Positions 15,776 through 24,601 are shown, numbered from the stretch's first letter. The stretch is 38,026 bases of DNA from Microcaldota archaeon (GCA_027449585.1 DAIDLJ010000003.1:1-38026); one strand, 5' to 3'. Notes: generated from the sequence alone by a model not told the origin. Numbers and translations are program-made.

Positions 15776-17067
15776 TAACTTGCCACCTTATTTCTCTCCA
15801 CTGCCACGAGTTCGGCGGTCTTCGCCTTTCTCTGCTCGTTTAAAAGATTTAGTATGTCTGCCTGCTCGGCTATGTTCTTTAGCAGCTCCCTTGCGCTCTT
15901 TCGCAGCTCCTTGTTTGAGTGCTTCTTTAGAAGGTCCCTTGCATAGGAAGTTGCGGACGCGAGCGTCTCCAGATCCGATGCTATGTCCTGTGATGCCGAT
16001 GGATCCTCCCTTAAGGCCTTAGTTCCCAGAAGTATGTTCTCGTTGAGCTTGCCTAGCCTGTTGAGGTGGTTGACTGGAGAGATAAGGTCATTTAGTTTCT
16101 CCGTGACGGTTTTGCTCTCTTCCTCGTCTGCAGGCAGGATGTACTTGAGCACTGCGAGGTCTTCCACAGTCGCGCTCTTCCTTCCGTCTAGCATCGCGCT
16201 TGCTGCTATCATCTTCAGAGTCTTGCCTATTCTCCTGTCCGTGAAGTTTATGTGGTGCCTTTCATTGACCTCTATAAGAATCTTAAGAAGGTCATCCCTT
16301 ATCCTTGATGTATCGACCTCTTTTATCTTGTCGTAGAGCTGTGTTAGGTCTGAGGCAGATATGGCAGTCTTAGTTACCTTTGTGCTGCCAGCAAATTCTG
16401 CATTGAATGTCGCAGTTATAAGTTCTGACCAATACTTTTTTTCAACAGGTGTTATGAAGTGCCTGAGAAGGAACCGGTCATAGAATGCCTGATCCTCCTC
16501 ATCGTAGGAAACAAAATTTGTGGCGCTTATTATCGACCTTATCGGAACGTCCACAACCTTCTCCCCGTTGAACATCTTCCTCTCGTTCATTATGGAAAGC
16601 AGTGTGTCCCTTATCGCTGATCCGCCCCTGAATATCTCGTCTATGAAAGCAAGCTCTGCTTCTGGAAGCATGCCCTTTGTAACCATGCGATAGGCACTCT
16701 CCTTTGTAAGTGCAGGGATGTCCAGCGGCCCGAAGAGCTCCTCTGGAGCAGTGAACTTGCTTAGCTGCCTCTTGAAGAATTTTGAATCGGTAAGCTCTCC
16801 TGCCCTCATTGCAAGCGCAGACTTTGCAGTGCCGGGCTCGCTTACAAATATTATGTTCTCTCTGGTTATGAGCGCTAGGGCTATTAGCCTTGCCTCTTCC
16901 TCTTTGTTAACAAATGGCTCTGAGAGCTGCCTTGAAAACTCCTTTACCTTTGCAAAGAGCTGCGCATCCGTAGCCACGTTTGCCGCAGGCGCATCATTTG
17001 GTCGGACCTGCTCCTTTAACTCTGCACTCTGGTTTACTTTCCTCTTGAAAAGATTGCTAAAACCCAT
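15775..17067 (-). CDS. MoxR/RavA-family AAA+ ATPase
   Basis: A 430-aa AAA+ ATPase. Walker A is SEPGTAKSALA (~76-86), Walker B LAFIDEIFRGGSAIRDTLLSIMNERK, and sensor 1 ATNFVSYDEEDQAFYDRFLLR. The C-terminal lid and a helical tail rich in Lys/Glu follow. It resembles RavA more than the shorter MoxR encoded at 29 kb. It likely drives conformational work with the VWA protein encoded immediately downstream. The promoter carries a 24-nt element nearly identical to one before the ankyrin operon. Confidence 0.88.
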   Translation of the reverse strand: MGFSNLFKRKVNQSAELKEQVRPNDAPAANVATDAQLFAKVKEFSRQLSEPFVNKEEEARLIALALITRENIIFVSEPGTAKSALAMRAGELTDSKFFKRQLSKFTAPEELFGPLDIPALTKESAYRMVTKGMLPEAELAFIDEIFRGGSAIRDTLLSIMNERKMFNGEKVVDVPIRSIISATNFVSYDEEDQAFYDRFLLRHFITPVEKKYWSELITATFNAEFAGSTKVTKTAISASDLTQLYDKIKEVDTSRIRDDLLKILIEVNERHHINFTDRRIGKTLKMIAASAMLDGRKSATVEDLAVLKYILPADEEESKTVTEKLNDLISPVNHLNRLGKLNENILLGTKALREDPSASQDIASDLETLASATSYARDLLKKHSNKELRKSARELLKNIAEQADILNLLNEQRKAKTAELVAVERNKVAS

Positions 17068-17096
17068 AGGCCAACAGTATAGTCTTCTTTGAATGC

Positions 17097-17120
17097 TATT
17101 TAAACATTTACTGCAAATTT
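17097..17120 (-). promoter_or_regulatory. Copy 1 of a 24-nt promoter element (MoxR-VWA operon)
   Basis: On the minus strand this reads AAATTTGCAGTAAATG followed by the TATA-like TTTAAATA. It ends 30 nt before the MoxR ATG. It matches the copy at 32126-32149 at 23 of 24 positions, with the same 30-nt distance to the start codon. The A-rich part just upstream of TTTAAATA could be a BRE. The more distal AAATTTGC goes beyond what BRE and TATA require. Confidence 0.65.
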
Positions 17121-17124
17121 CCAG

Positions 17125-18855
17125 TTATTTTCCTTTATTGAAATGCTTCAAGAGCCCTTCAATCCCCATGGAGTTTATGACGCGCTCACTTGATAGCCAG
17201 CCCCTTTTCGCGGTGCTTACCCCATAGCGCATAAACATAAGGTCAGTTGTGCTGTGAGAATCGGTATCTATAGAGAACATTACCCGGTATTCCCTGGCTT
17301 TTATTATATTCTCGTCATTTAGGTCGAGCCTGCCAGGATTTCCATTTATCTCAAGCGCCACAGAGTTGTCCTCTGCGGCCTGGAACACCTTATCCAGATC
17401 AAAGGAGATCGGCCCCCTTGCATTTATCAGCCTGTCGGTGGGATGGGCGAGTATGTCGACGTTTCCACTCTCTAATGCAGTAATTATCCGCTTGGTCATG
17501 CTCGCCTTGTCCATTCCTAGATTTTGGTGCACTGCTGCAAGGCGGTAGTCCATCGCATCGAGGGTCTTTTTTGAGAGGTCCAAGCGACCGTCCTTTAGTA
17601 TGTCTATCTCGGAGCTCTTTAGCAAGGTTATCCCATCGAGCTTATCGTTTACCTTGTCAATTTCCGCAAAGTGCTTTGCAAATTTGCAATCGTCCATGCC
17701 GTGCGCTATGTACTCGCTCTTTGAATGGTCCGTTATGCCGATGTACCTATGACCAATCTTCTTTGCCGCCTGCGCCATCTCAATTATGCTCGCCGATCCG
17801 TCGCTGTGGTTTGTATGCGTGTGAAGGTCCCCCAGAATATCGCCCATCTCTACGACCTTGGGCAGCTTGTGTTTTAGAGAGAGCTGAACCTCGCCGCGGT
17901 CTTCGCGCATCTCCGGGTCCATGATGTCCATGCCTAGCCTGTCGTATATGTCCTTCTCTTCAAGGCCTGCAACATTGCGACCCTTCTTGTCGAAAAGCCC
18001 ATACTCGTTGAGTTTGTATCCAAGCCTTATGGCTACCTGTCTTACCTTGACGTTGTGATCCTTGTTGCCCGTAAAGTATTGCAAGGCGGCGCCAAAGCTT
18101 ATTGGATCGACGACGCGCACATCGCAATTTATTCCTATCTTAAGCCTGAGCGTGGTCTTTGTTGGCCCCCTGAGTACGACATCTGCAACCTCATCAAGGT
18201 GTGCTATAAAGTCCATTACTGCAGGTGGTCTTTTAGAGGTGACAAGAAGGTCTAAGTCTCCGACGGTTTCACGCATCCTGCGGGTTGATCCGGCTATGGC
18301 CGCGCGGTCGACTAGTCCGGACTCGCTTAGCTTTCGTATTATTAGTTCGGCTTCGGGCAGTGCGGTGCCTAGGGCCATTCTCCCCTTGCTTGATTCGAAG
18401 AGAGTTATGCCGTTCCTTATCTCGATCTCGCTCTTTGCGCCAAACCCCGCTAGCTTTCTTATACTTTGATCTTCAGCGGCACGCTTTAGGTCGTCGAGAT
18501 TGCGCACGCGCAGATTTGTGTATAACTTGAAAACCTTCTTCGCCCCAAGGCCCTGTATTTTTGTAAGAGTCTTGAAATCGACCGGATATCTTTTTTTCAG
18601 CTTCTCGAATTTCTCCATCCTTCCGGTATCTATGTACTCCTTTATCGAAGACGAGATCCCCTTGCCTATCCCTGGAAGCTCCATTAGCGCAGCTATGCCT
18701 CCTTTCTTGTATATCTCCAGTACACTTTCCTGCAGCCCTGAAAGAGTCTGCGCCGCCTTCCTGTAGGCAAGGACCTCGAACCTGCTTACGCCATCATCAA
18801 CAGACAGCATGTCTGCTATCTCCTCGAATATGTCGGCAAGCTCCGAATTTATCAT
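17125..18855 (-). CDS. polX: Family X DNA polymerase (PolX) with PHP domain
   Basis: A 576-aa repair polymerase. An N-terminal helix-hairpin-helix region carries LMELPGIGKGISSSIKEY and the nucleotidyltransferase core carries GSTRRMRETVGDLDLL with its catalytic acidic residues. The C-terminal PHP domain begins DLHTHTNHSDG, which in bacterial and archaeal PolX gives 3'-5' exonuclease or AP-end processing. Length equals the family norm. The ORF track extends to 18996, but those 47 residues overlap ftsZ and are not family-like, so I chose ATG 18855 (MINSELADIFEEIADML). A TATA-like ATTATAAATT lies ~30 nt upstream. Confidence 0.93.
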   Translation of the reverse strand: MINSELADIFEEIADMLSVDDGVSRFEVLAYRKAAQTLSGLQESVLEIYKKGGIAALMELPGIGKGISSSIKEYIDTGRMEKFEKLKKRYPVDFKTLTKIQGLGAKKVFKLYTNLRVRNLDDLKRAAEDQSIRKLAGFGAKSEIEIRNGITLFESSKGRMALGTALPEAELIIRKLSESGLVDRAAIAGSTRRMRETVGDLDLLVTSKRPPAVMDFIAHLDEVADVVLRGPTKTTLRLKIGINCDVRVVDPISFGAALQYFTGNKDHNVKVRQVAIRLGYKLNEYGLFDKKGRNVAGLEEKDIYDRLGMDIMDPEMREDRGEVQLSLKHKLPKVVEMGDILGDLHTHTNHSDGSASIIEMAQAAKKIGHRYIGITDHSKSEYIAHGMDDCKFAKHFAEIDKVNDKLDGITLLKSSEIDILKDGRLDLSKKTLDAMDYRLAAVHQNLGMDKASMTKRIITALESGNVDILAHPTDRLINARGPISFDLDKVFQAAEDNSVALEINGNPGRLDLNDENIIKAREYRVMFSIDTDSHSTTDLMFMRYGVSTAKRGWLSSERVINSMGIEGLLKHFNKGK

Positions 18856-18973
18856 AATATTGTTTTGCAATCTACAATTTATAATGCTTAATTGAATAGG
18901 AAATGGCCCGGCTAATTGCAAAATCCTTGGAAAGATGCGTAGAAAGATATTTAATTTAATCTGAGAAATAAGA

Positions 18974-20020
18974 GTGGCGACAAACATGTATGGCAATGGG
19001 ATAACTAGTCAAGGGTCTGATTTTGAAGATTATGATCTCTTCAAGCCAAGGATAGGCGTAGTTGGAGTAGGCGGAGGAGGCGGGAACACGGTACAGAGGC
19101 TGAGCAACTCAGATGTGAAGGGGGCAAAGCTCTTTGCGTTCAATACGGACTCGAAGCAGCTCAATATGATGAGCCCCAGCATAACAAAGCTCATGCTTGG
19201 AAGCTCATTGACCCATGGACTTGGCGCGGGCGGGTATCCAGAGATAGGCGAGAAGGCAGCCGACCTATCCAGAAACGAGATTGAGATACTTACACGCGAC
19301 CTCAACCTTTCCTTCCTGTGCGCAGGCATGGGAGGAGGGACTGGGACAGGAGCTGCCCCGGTAGTTGGCAGGGTGCTCAAGGACAATGGAGCAATAGTAG
19401 TAGGGATAGTTACCATACCATTTGCACTTGAAAGAGTAAGGCTAGACACCGCAAAAAAAGGAATACAGAAACTTAGGCAGAACATAGACACACTTATAGT
19501 CATAGACAACCAGAGGCTGGTAGAAGTATATCCGAACCTGCCTATGGAAAAGGCGTTTGCAATGGCGGACGAGATAACGACAAAGGCGGTGCGCGGAATA
19601 ACCGAGGCGATAACGCAGCCGAGCCTGATAAACCTCGACTTCGCAGACGTGAGGACAACAATGTCAGTAGGTGGCCTTGCGATGATAAGTGTTGGCAGCG
19701 CAAGGGGATCTAACAGGGTCGAAGACGTGGTTAACGACACCCTAAAGAACAAGCTCCTTGACGTTGACTACTCAAATTCAACTGGTGTTCTTCTGCACAT
19801 AACCGGAGGACCGGGCCTGACACTTGGCGATGCGAACCAGATAGGCGAGAAGCTTACAGCAAAGAGCGCGCCGAATGCGAATGTCATCTGGGGCGCAAGG
19901 CTGGATCCGAATTTCGGCGACAACATAGAAGTGATAGCGATATTTACTGGTGTGAGCGGCGCCTCGGTTATTGGAAAGACCGAGGAGAGGAAGGACAGCT
20001 ACGGCCTTGACTCGATATGA
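18974..20020 (+). CDS. ftsZ: Cell division GTPase FtsZ
   Basis: A 348-aa tubulin-superfamily GTPase that forms the cytokinetic ring. T1 is VGVGGGGGNTV (~30-40), T2 FNTDSKQL, the tubulin signature GGGTGTG at 120-126, and the T7 catalytic loop LINLDFADVRTTM (~218-230), so nucleotide hydrolysis should be intact. A ~24-residue N-terminal tail precedes the fold. The start is GTG (GTGGCGACAAACATG), with a TATA-like TATTTAATTT ~20 nt upstream; ATG at 18986 is an alternative. The stop abuts the stop of convergent rad50 with no gap. Confidence 0.96.
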   Translation: MATNMYGNGITSQGSDFEDYDLFKPRIGVVGVGGGGGNTVQRLSNSDVKGAKLFAFNTDSKQLNMMSPSITKLMLGSSLTHGLGAGGYPEIGEKAADLSRNEIEILTRDLNLSFLCAGMGGGTGTGAAPVVGRVLKDNGAIVVGIVTIPFALERVRLDTAKKGIQKLRQNIDTLIVIDNQRLVEVYPNLPMEKAFAMADEITTKAVRGITEAITQPSLINLDFADVRTTMSVGGLAMISVGSARGSNRVEDVVNDTLKNKLLDVDYSNSTGVLLHITGGPGLTLGDANQIGEKLTAKSAPNANVIWGARLDPNFGDNIEVIAIFTGVSGASVIGKTEERKDSYGLDSI

Positions 20021-22336
20021 TCAGGCTTCGGATATCCTTGTCTCGCCGTTCTCTTCCTTGTTCCTATTGAGGATATAGATCCTTGCGTCGCTTACCTGCT
20101 TGAGCATCTCGTCGTGAGTTATTATGAAGACCTGGTCAACTATTCCGGGGAGAGTCTCGCTGAACATCTTCACGAATTTTGACAGTCCCTGCTGGTCTAT
20201 GTTGTGGGTTGGCTCGTCCAATATCAGCCACTTGAGGTTAGGCACCAGGACCAGTGAGAAGGCTATCCTCATCGCAAGGCATGCAGTACTCCGCTCACCT
20301 CCGCTGGCTATCGATTCGACGCTCTCCCACTCCTGCTGGCCGCCAGAGTTCACCTTCACCTTAAGCTCGTATCCATCATCTGAAGCATCCAAATTGACGC
20401 TCTGGTAATCACCGTAAGGATAGAGCTCTTTCCATACCTCGTGCATTATACCGTTTATAGAGTTTATCAATAGGACCCTTAGGACAGACTGTGTCTCTGA
20501 GAGCGCGAGCTTGAACTTGGAGAGGTTGTCTATTAGACCCTTGCGCCTTGCGAGCTTTTCGTGCATCCGATTTATCTTCTCGATCTCAGACTCCTTGGCC
20601 TTTATCTGCGCCTCCTTTTCGCTGATGCTTCTTGCGTATGATGCGATATTCGCAGTGTGCTTGCCCAGTTCTGCTTGCATCTCTAGCATAACCTTCTGAA
20701 GAGCGTCCACCATCTTGTCGTCGACGATTATTGAATTTGCCTCTGCAGTCTTTAAAGACAGATCCTTTGATATGCGCTCCCTATCTAGGATGTGACGCTC
20801 GTTTCTTTCTATGGCCTCGATGTCATTAGCATTCTTCTGCATCTTCTCGGAGATTGCCTGAATTGCCTTTGATATGCTTTCGTGCTCGGACTTGGTCTTC
20901 TCGTAGTTCTTCCTTGAGATCTCAAGTCCAAGCTCGGCCTTCCTGATCCGCTCAGTAGCGCCAGCATACTTCCTCTTCTGCTCCTCCATCACAGTGATTG
21001 AGTTTGATAGCGAGGTTAGGTCCTTTAGCTCAGCGCGGATTCTTGAGAGTTCTTGCTCAAGCTCCCTTGCCTTCGAATTGTGCTGCGCTATGAGTTGGCT
21101 CTTTCCCTGCGTTATCCTTGCTATCATGGCATCGTCAAGCTCCCTTTCGCATATAGGGCATTTGCTTAGGTGGGCCTTGAGCTCCTTTAGCTGCTTCTCG
21201 GTCTCAAGAACTACGGATTTTGAGTGGGCGGCATCGATAGAAAGCCCGTCAATTGATTTATTGCACTCGATTATTTTACTCTGCACCAGGTCCTTTTCGG
21301 ATTTCTTTAGCTGAGCATCTATTCTCTCAACTTCGGCATTCTCCTTCTTTGCATTTGACAGCTCCACTTCTAACTTGGCCATTTCAGAATGCAGATTTCT
21401 CTCCGCATCAGCGTCATGCCTCTCCTTTAGCCTTGCAGCTTCAATTTCCTTTGCAAGTAGCGACTTCTCAGCCAGGGCGTCGCTCTTCGCAGGCAGCCTA
21501 TGCAAATCCGCCTTCTTTATCTCTGATTCCAGCAGTTCGAGCCTGCCCTTGAGCCCCTCTATATCCTTGAGCAGCATCGTCTTGCGGTTCTGCATCTCCC
21601 TGAACGCTCGTGCTTTTATCTCAGTTTTTGATTTTTCATCATTGAGCCTCTTTACGCTCTTTTCTGCTTCGCTGCGCTCCTTCTCCAGCATCTGCATTGA
21701 ATCGCGAAGCTCCTTGAGGTCCGCAGTAGACTTAACTATATCGAACTCGCGCACCATCCGCTCGCTCTCAGATACGAGATCCCTTACGCGGTTTATCAGC
21801 GAGGTGGTGTTATCCTGCGCCGTAGCAAACTTGTCAAGCCCTAGCAGGCCATCTATCTGCTTCTTTCGATCAGAAGACCTAAGATCCAAAAAATAATCTA
21901 GCTGGTTCTGCTCAGAATATATCGCCTTTGAGAAGAGGTCATAGTCGACCTTGAGGATGCGCTCTATCTCCTCGTTTACACGCTCTGGCTGCGACTGCAG
22001 GTAGGATCCGTTTCTTTCTATGGTTGCAGCAGTCTTGCCGGTCAGGCTAAGCTCTCTGGTTATGGCATAGCTATCGCCGTTAACATCCATCTCCAGCCTT
22101 ATGCTTGCAGAGCTCTCCTGCCTGGGCCTGCTGCGTATCAGCCTGCTCACGGCAACTCTTTTATGATGTATGGCGGGAAAGGTGCCGAACAGGGCGAATG
22201 AGATGGCATCCATTAGTGAACTCTTTCCAGCGCCCATCTGGCCTATAAGTATGTTTGTTCCTTTTGAGAAGTCTAGCTTTGTGTTCTTGTGCGTCTTCCA
22301 GTTCTTTAGCTCTATGGATCTTATCAGAGGAATCAC
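20021..22336 (-). CDS. rad50: Rad50-like SMC-family ATPase with zinc hook
   Basis: A 771-aa double-strand-break-repair ATPase. Walker A is GQMGAGKSS (32-40), followed by long coiled coils. A CPICEREL zinc hook (Cys393 and Cys396) sits near the middle, a second coiled coil follows, and the C-terminal ABC half carries the SGGERSTACLA signature and WLILDEPTHNID Walker B/D-loop. It is about 100 residues shorter than typical Rad50, through shorter coils. Mre11 and HerA-NurA, frequent partners in archaea, are not adjacent. The start is ATG 22336. Confidence 0.93.
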   Translation of the reverse strand: MIPLIRSIELKNWKTHKNTKLDFSKGTNILIGQMGAGKSSLMDAISFALFGTFPAIHHKRVAVSRLIRSRPRQESSASIRLEMDVNGDSYAITRELSLTGKTAATIERNGSYLQSQPERVNEEIERILKVDYDLFSKAIYSEQNQLDYFLDLRSSDRKKQIDGLLGLDKFATAQDNTTSLINRVRDLVSESERMVREFDIVKSTADLKELRDSMQMLEKERSEAEKSVKRLNDEKSKTEIKARAFREMQNRKTMLLKDIEGLKGRLELLESEIKKADLHRLPAKSDALAEKSLLAKEIEAARLKERHDADAERNLHSEMAKLEVELSNAKKENAEVERIDAQLKKSEKDLVQSKIIECNKSIDGLSIDAAHSKSVVLETEKQLKELKAHLSKCPICERELDDAMIARITQGKSQLIAQHNSKARELEQELSRIRAELKDLTSLSNSITVMEEQKRKYAGATERIRKAELGLEISRKNYEKTKSEHESISKAIQAISEKMQKNANDIEAIERNERHILDRERISKDLSLKTAEANSIIVDDKMVDALQKVMLEMQAELGKHTANIASYARSISEKEAQIKAKESEIEKINRMHEKLARRKGLIDNLSKFKLALSETQSVLRVLLINSINGIMHEVWKELYPYGDYQSVNLDASDDGYELKVKVNSGGQQEWESVESIASGGERSTACLAMRIAFSLVLVPNLKWLILDEPTHNIDQQGLSKFVKMFSETLPGIVDQVFIITHDEMLKQVSDARIYILNRNKEENGETRISEA

Positions 22337-22385
22337 AGATAAGAGACGTCTCTTATACGTGCATTTAGGAGCAGAACATTATATA

Positions 22386-22634
22386 TTAGATGAGGGTTTC
22401 GTCCTCCACTTCAACGTCCTTTATGCCGGAAATCTTCCTTAGACCTTCCTCGAAGCTTGTGCTTCCTTCCTGGTCCTCGTGGACAAACATAACCTTTATC
22501 ACTTTTATCCCAAAGCCTATGTCATCAACCTGCACTCCGGTGGGCTTGAGCTCCTGCGATATCTGCTTTGATATCGAATCGGCTTGAGCTATATCCTCAA
22601 GATATATCTTGAATACGGTTGCAACCTTTCCCAT
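22386..22634 (-). CDS. ef1b: Translation elongation factor aEF-1-beta
   Basis: An 82-aa nucleotide-exchange factor for aEF-1A. It has the small ferredoxin-like fold with VFKIYLEDIAQAD at the start, the central GFGIKVIKVMFVHEDQEG and a C-terminal ISGIKDVEVEDETLI, matching the family in length and layout. Its ATG follows the stop of the zinc-ribbon gene by one base (TAA-A-ATG), the classic archaeal pairing. Both are probably transcribed from the box at 22836-22845. Confidence 0.92.
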   Translation of the reverse strand: MGKVATVFKIYLEDIAQADSISKQISQELKPTGVQVDDIGFGIKVIKVMFVHEDQEGSTSFEEGLRKISGIKDVEVEDETLI

Positions 22635-22635
22635 T

Positions 22636-22803
22636 TTATGGCCCCTCAGTACCGCATCTTGGGCATCTGTATTTTGTATGCTTCTCCCTGCAGCCCTTGT
22701 CCCTTACGATTGTCTCCTCAAGGCATCCGGGACACTTGAACTCAACATATTCAACGCTGAGCTTTCCGCATGAAGAACATACCTTTCCTCTTTGTGATGA
22801 CAT
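22636..22803 (-). CDS. Small zinc-ribbon translation-associated protein (COG2888-like)
   Basis: Missing from the ORF track because it is only 55 aa. The reading frame starts ATG TCA TCA CAA (MSSQRGKVCSSCGKLS) and ends RCPRCGTEGP. It carries three CxxC pairs (CSSC, CPGC, CPRC) plus an extra Cys, as in the archaeal double zinc-ribbon family typically encoded just upstream of aEF-1-beta. Presumed RNA-binding with a role in translation, from the family. Coupled to the next gene by a one-base gap. Confidence 0.9.
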   Translation of the reverse strand: MSSQRGKVCSSCGKLSVEYVEFKCPGCLEETIVRDKGCREKHTKYRCPRCGTEGP

Positions 22804-22835
22804 TGTCTCACTAGTGCAATATTATATGTAAAGTC

Positions 22836-22845
22836 TTTATAAATA
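22836..22845. promoter_or_regulatory. TATA-like box shared by tRNA-Arg(GCG) and the zinc-ribbon/aEF-1-beta operon
   Basis: TTTATAAATA reads as a TATA box on both strands. Its centre lies ~30 nt from the tRNA 5' end (22870) and ~37 nt from the zinc-ribbon ATG (22803). Other A/T runs in the gap (ATATTATATG, ACTTATATAAAG) are too close to one or other start to serve. Confidence 0.5.
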
Positions 22846-22869
22846 GAAACTTATATAAAGTATTGTCGT

Positions 22870-22944
22870 GGGCATGTGGTGTAACCTGGATAGCATGCCG
22901 GCTTGCGGAGCCGTTGGTTGCGGGTTCAAATCCCGTCATGCCCG
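22870..22944 (+). tRNA. tRNA-Arg (anticodon GCG)
   Basis: A 75-nt cloverleaf. Acceptor stem GGGCATG pairs with CATGCCC, with discriminator G73. The anticodon loop TTGCGGA is closed by CGGC/GCCG and gives GCG, decoding CGC and CGU. The T-arm CGGGTTCAAATCCCG is perfect. The D-loop contains TGGATA, placing an A at about position 20, an arginine identity base in several organisms. CCA is not encoded and no intron is present. Confidence 0.9.
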
Positions 22945-23006
22945 TTCGACTTAATGCCAAATTCTTGTAGATAGGATTTAATAGGGGAAATGGAATTATC
23001 CGTATT

Positions 23007-24002
23007 ATGGCATTTGCTAGGTCTCCGGAGATGGGGAGATTTGAGGAAAGGGCCCTGTTTAAGGAGATGGAAAGGAGATTTCATGAGGGCAAGAAGGCGT
23101 TTAGGATAGTCAAATTCAGGGTTCCGTCAAGAATAATGAAGGATGCAGATGTCTACAATCCCACTGCGCCTTTTCACGGAGTGATCGTAGGTCGCGTGGA
23201 AAAGAGGGATAGCGAGTACTCGAAGTCCGTGTTCTTTAAGTACGATGAGAATTTGGTGTCTAACGGAAATAAGCTTCATGTTGATGATTCCGCGGCGGTG
23301 TTTGAGAATCTTCAGGATCCATTCTTCTCGGAACACGCACAGTTCATACTATTTGGAGGAGTCAAACTCATCTCCCAGCAGAAGGATAGCAGCACGTTCC
23401 GCACGGTGATATTCAAGGCAAATGACGTGCACGGGCTTGACCCGAATAATGTTTTTGCATCAGGACCGCTTGGAGAGAAGGATATACGTGTTCTTCAGCT
23501 TGAAGAGAACTCAGTCATAGTCTCTAGGAGGCCGCAAGGCGGGGAGTATGGCAAGGGAAGGATATACTACCAATTGATAGGCGGCGTTGATGATCTTCCA
23601 AAGACACTCGCTGCGCTTGATGGCATAAGATACCTCTCTACGCCCCAGCTAGACGAGCATTACGCCGCAGGAGGCTGGGCAGGAGTAAACCAGATGCTTA
23701 AGCTTGAAGACGGCAGAGTAGGCGTCATAGGCCACCTTGGCCGATTTGACGAATCGGGAGGCAGGAATTATAGCGCATTTGCCCTGAAGCTTGACCCCAG
23801 GACCGGAGATGCAACTGAATTTAAGATCATAGCAGATATAGGAAGCGTGCCGAAGATGGACCCTAAGCGCCCTGATCTTTCTGACGTCGTATTTCCCGGA
23901 GGACTTGTAAGGCATCCAGATGGAACGGCGAGGCTCTTCCTTGGAGTGCGTGACAGCTATAGCGTCGAACTTGACCTGCCTGATCCATTCGTTGGATCTT
24001 AG
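23007..24002 (+). CDS. DUF1861 five-bladed beta-propeller protein
   Basis: A 331-aa soluble protein matching DUF1861, a glycoside-hydrolase-like (GH43/GH130-type) five-bladed propeller. Family-like blocks are DVYNPTAPF, GRVEKRDSEYSKSVFF, LQDPFFS, FASGPLGEKDIRVLQL, RRPQGGEYGKGRI, GVIGHLGRFDESGGRNY, KRPDLSDVVFPGGLVR and a final LPDPF. No signal peptide is seen. Catalytic activity is not established for the family as I know it; a carbohydrate-related role is an inference. The family is better known from bacteria, so transfer is possible. Start ATG 23007, after tRNA-Arg. Confidence 0.8.
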   Translation: MAFARSPEMGRFEERALFKEMERRFHEGKKAFRIVKFRVPSRIMKDADVYNPTAPFHGVIVGRVEKRDSEYSKSVFFKYDENLVSNGNKLHVDDSAAVFENLQDPFFSEHAQFILFGGVKLISQQKDSSTFRTVIFKANDVHGLDPNNVFASGPLGEKDIRVLQLEENSVIVSRRPQGGEYGKGRIYYQLIGGVDDLPKTLAALDGIRYLSTPQLDEHYAAGGWAGVNQMLKLEDGRVGVIGHLGRFDESGGRNYSAFALKLDPRTGDATEFKIIADIGSVPKMDPKRPDLSDVVFPGGLVRHPDGTARLFLGVRDSYSVELDLPDPFVGS

Positions 24003-24133
24003 TCTGATATGTCCATCCGTATGAAGAGCCAGTAATCTACTACTTTAAGGTTGAGTACGCCTGAACCGATCTTGAATTGACGTTTTTCGGAGAAAACCTT
24101 TTAAAGGAAGAAATACGAGCTAATTGTGATAAC

Positions 24134-24601
24134 ATGGGAATGGCATTTGCCGAACATCCTGTGAACAAGCACACGATGGAAAGGCTAAGGGAGAACATAG
24201 GGAAGGAGGTTACAGTGGAGTATGTACTTCTAAAGAGGGATCTGGTAGTTTCTGGCAAGCTGATCGGCGTGCATGACTTCAATAAGCTGATCCTTGAAAA
24301 GTCGACGCAGAAAGGAGATGCATCAACGCACGACGGCGAGTATCTTATGGCAGGATGGAATGGCACGATAAGATCGGTAACAGTTGATGGAGTGGCAGTA
24401 TATGACAACAGCAAGAACGTGCCTTCTGGATTTAAGATAAAGACGCAGGAAGAATCCCGCGCTTTTAGGGAGGCAAGTTTTGGAAATGAAATTGCTGACG
24501 AGACGGACAGGAAATATGGCCTGGGGAAATTTGCACGCCCGGTTGAGAAGGTTGAAAAGACCAGAATGCAAAAAATTATTGGGCTATTGAAAAGGAGTTA
24601 A
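24134..24601 (+). CDS. Sm/LSm-like domain protein
   Basis: A 155-aa protein. Residues ~22-95 read like an Sm fold: VTVEYVLLKRDLVVSGKLIGVHDFNKLILE (Sm1-like strands with the central Asp-Phe-Asn) and IRSVTVDGVAVYDN (Sm2-like). A charged helical tail with a basic end (RMQKIIGLLKRS) follows. RNA binding is inferred. The track starts at 24077 (TTG), but TTTTAAAGG at ~24099 is a TATA-like box, making ATG 24134 the natural leaderless start. Confidence 0.6.
   Translation: MGMAFAEHPVNKHTMERLRENIGKEVTVEYVLLKRDLVVSGKLIGVHDFNKLILEKSTQKGDASTHDGEYLMAGWNGTIRSVTVDGVAVYDNSKNVPSGFKIKTQEESRAFREASFGNEIADETDRKYGLGKFARPVEKVEKTRMQKIIGLLKRS

Noticed and set aside
18856-18996. N-terminal extension of PolX overlapping the ftsZ start
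   Set aside because: Family length and the typical N terminus fit ATG 18855, and the extension covers the intergenic promoters.
20021-22336. Possible SMC condensin instead of Rad50
   Set aside because: The CPICEREL zinc hook at the coil apex and the Rad50-type signature region favour Rad50; SMC proteins have a globular hinge and are much longer.
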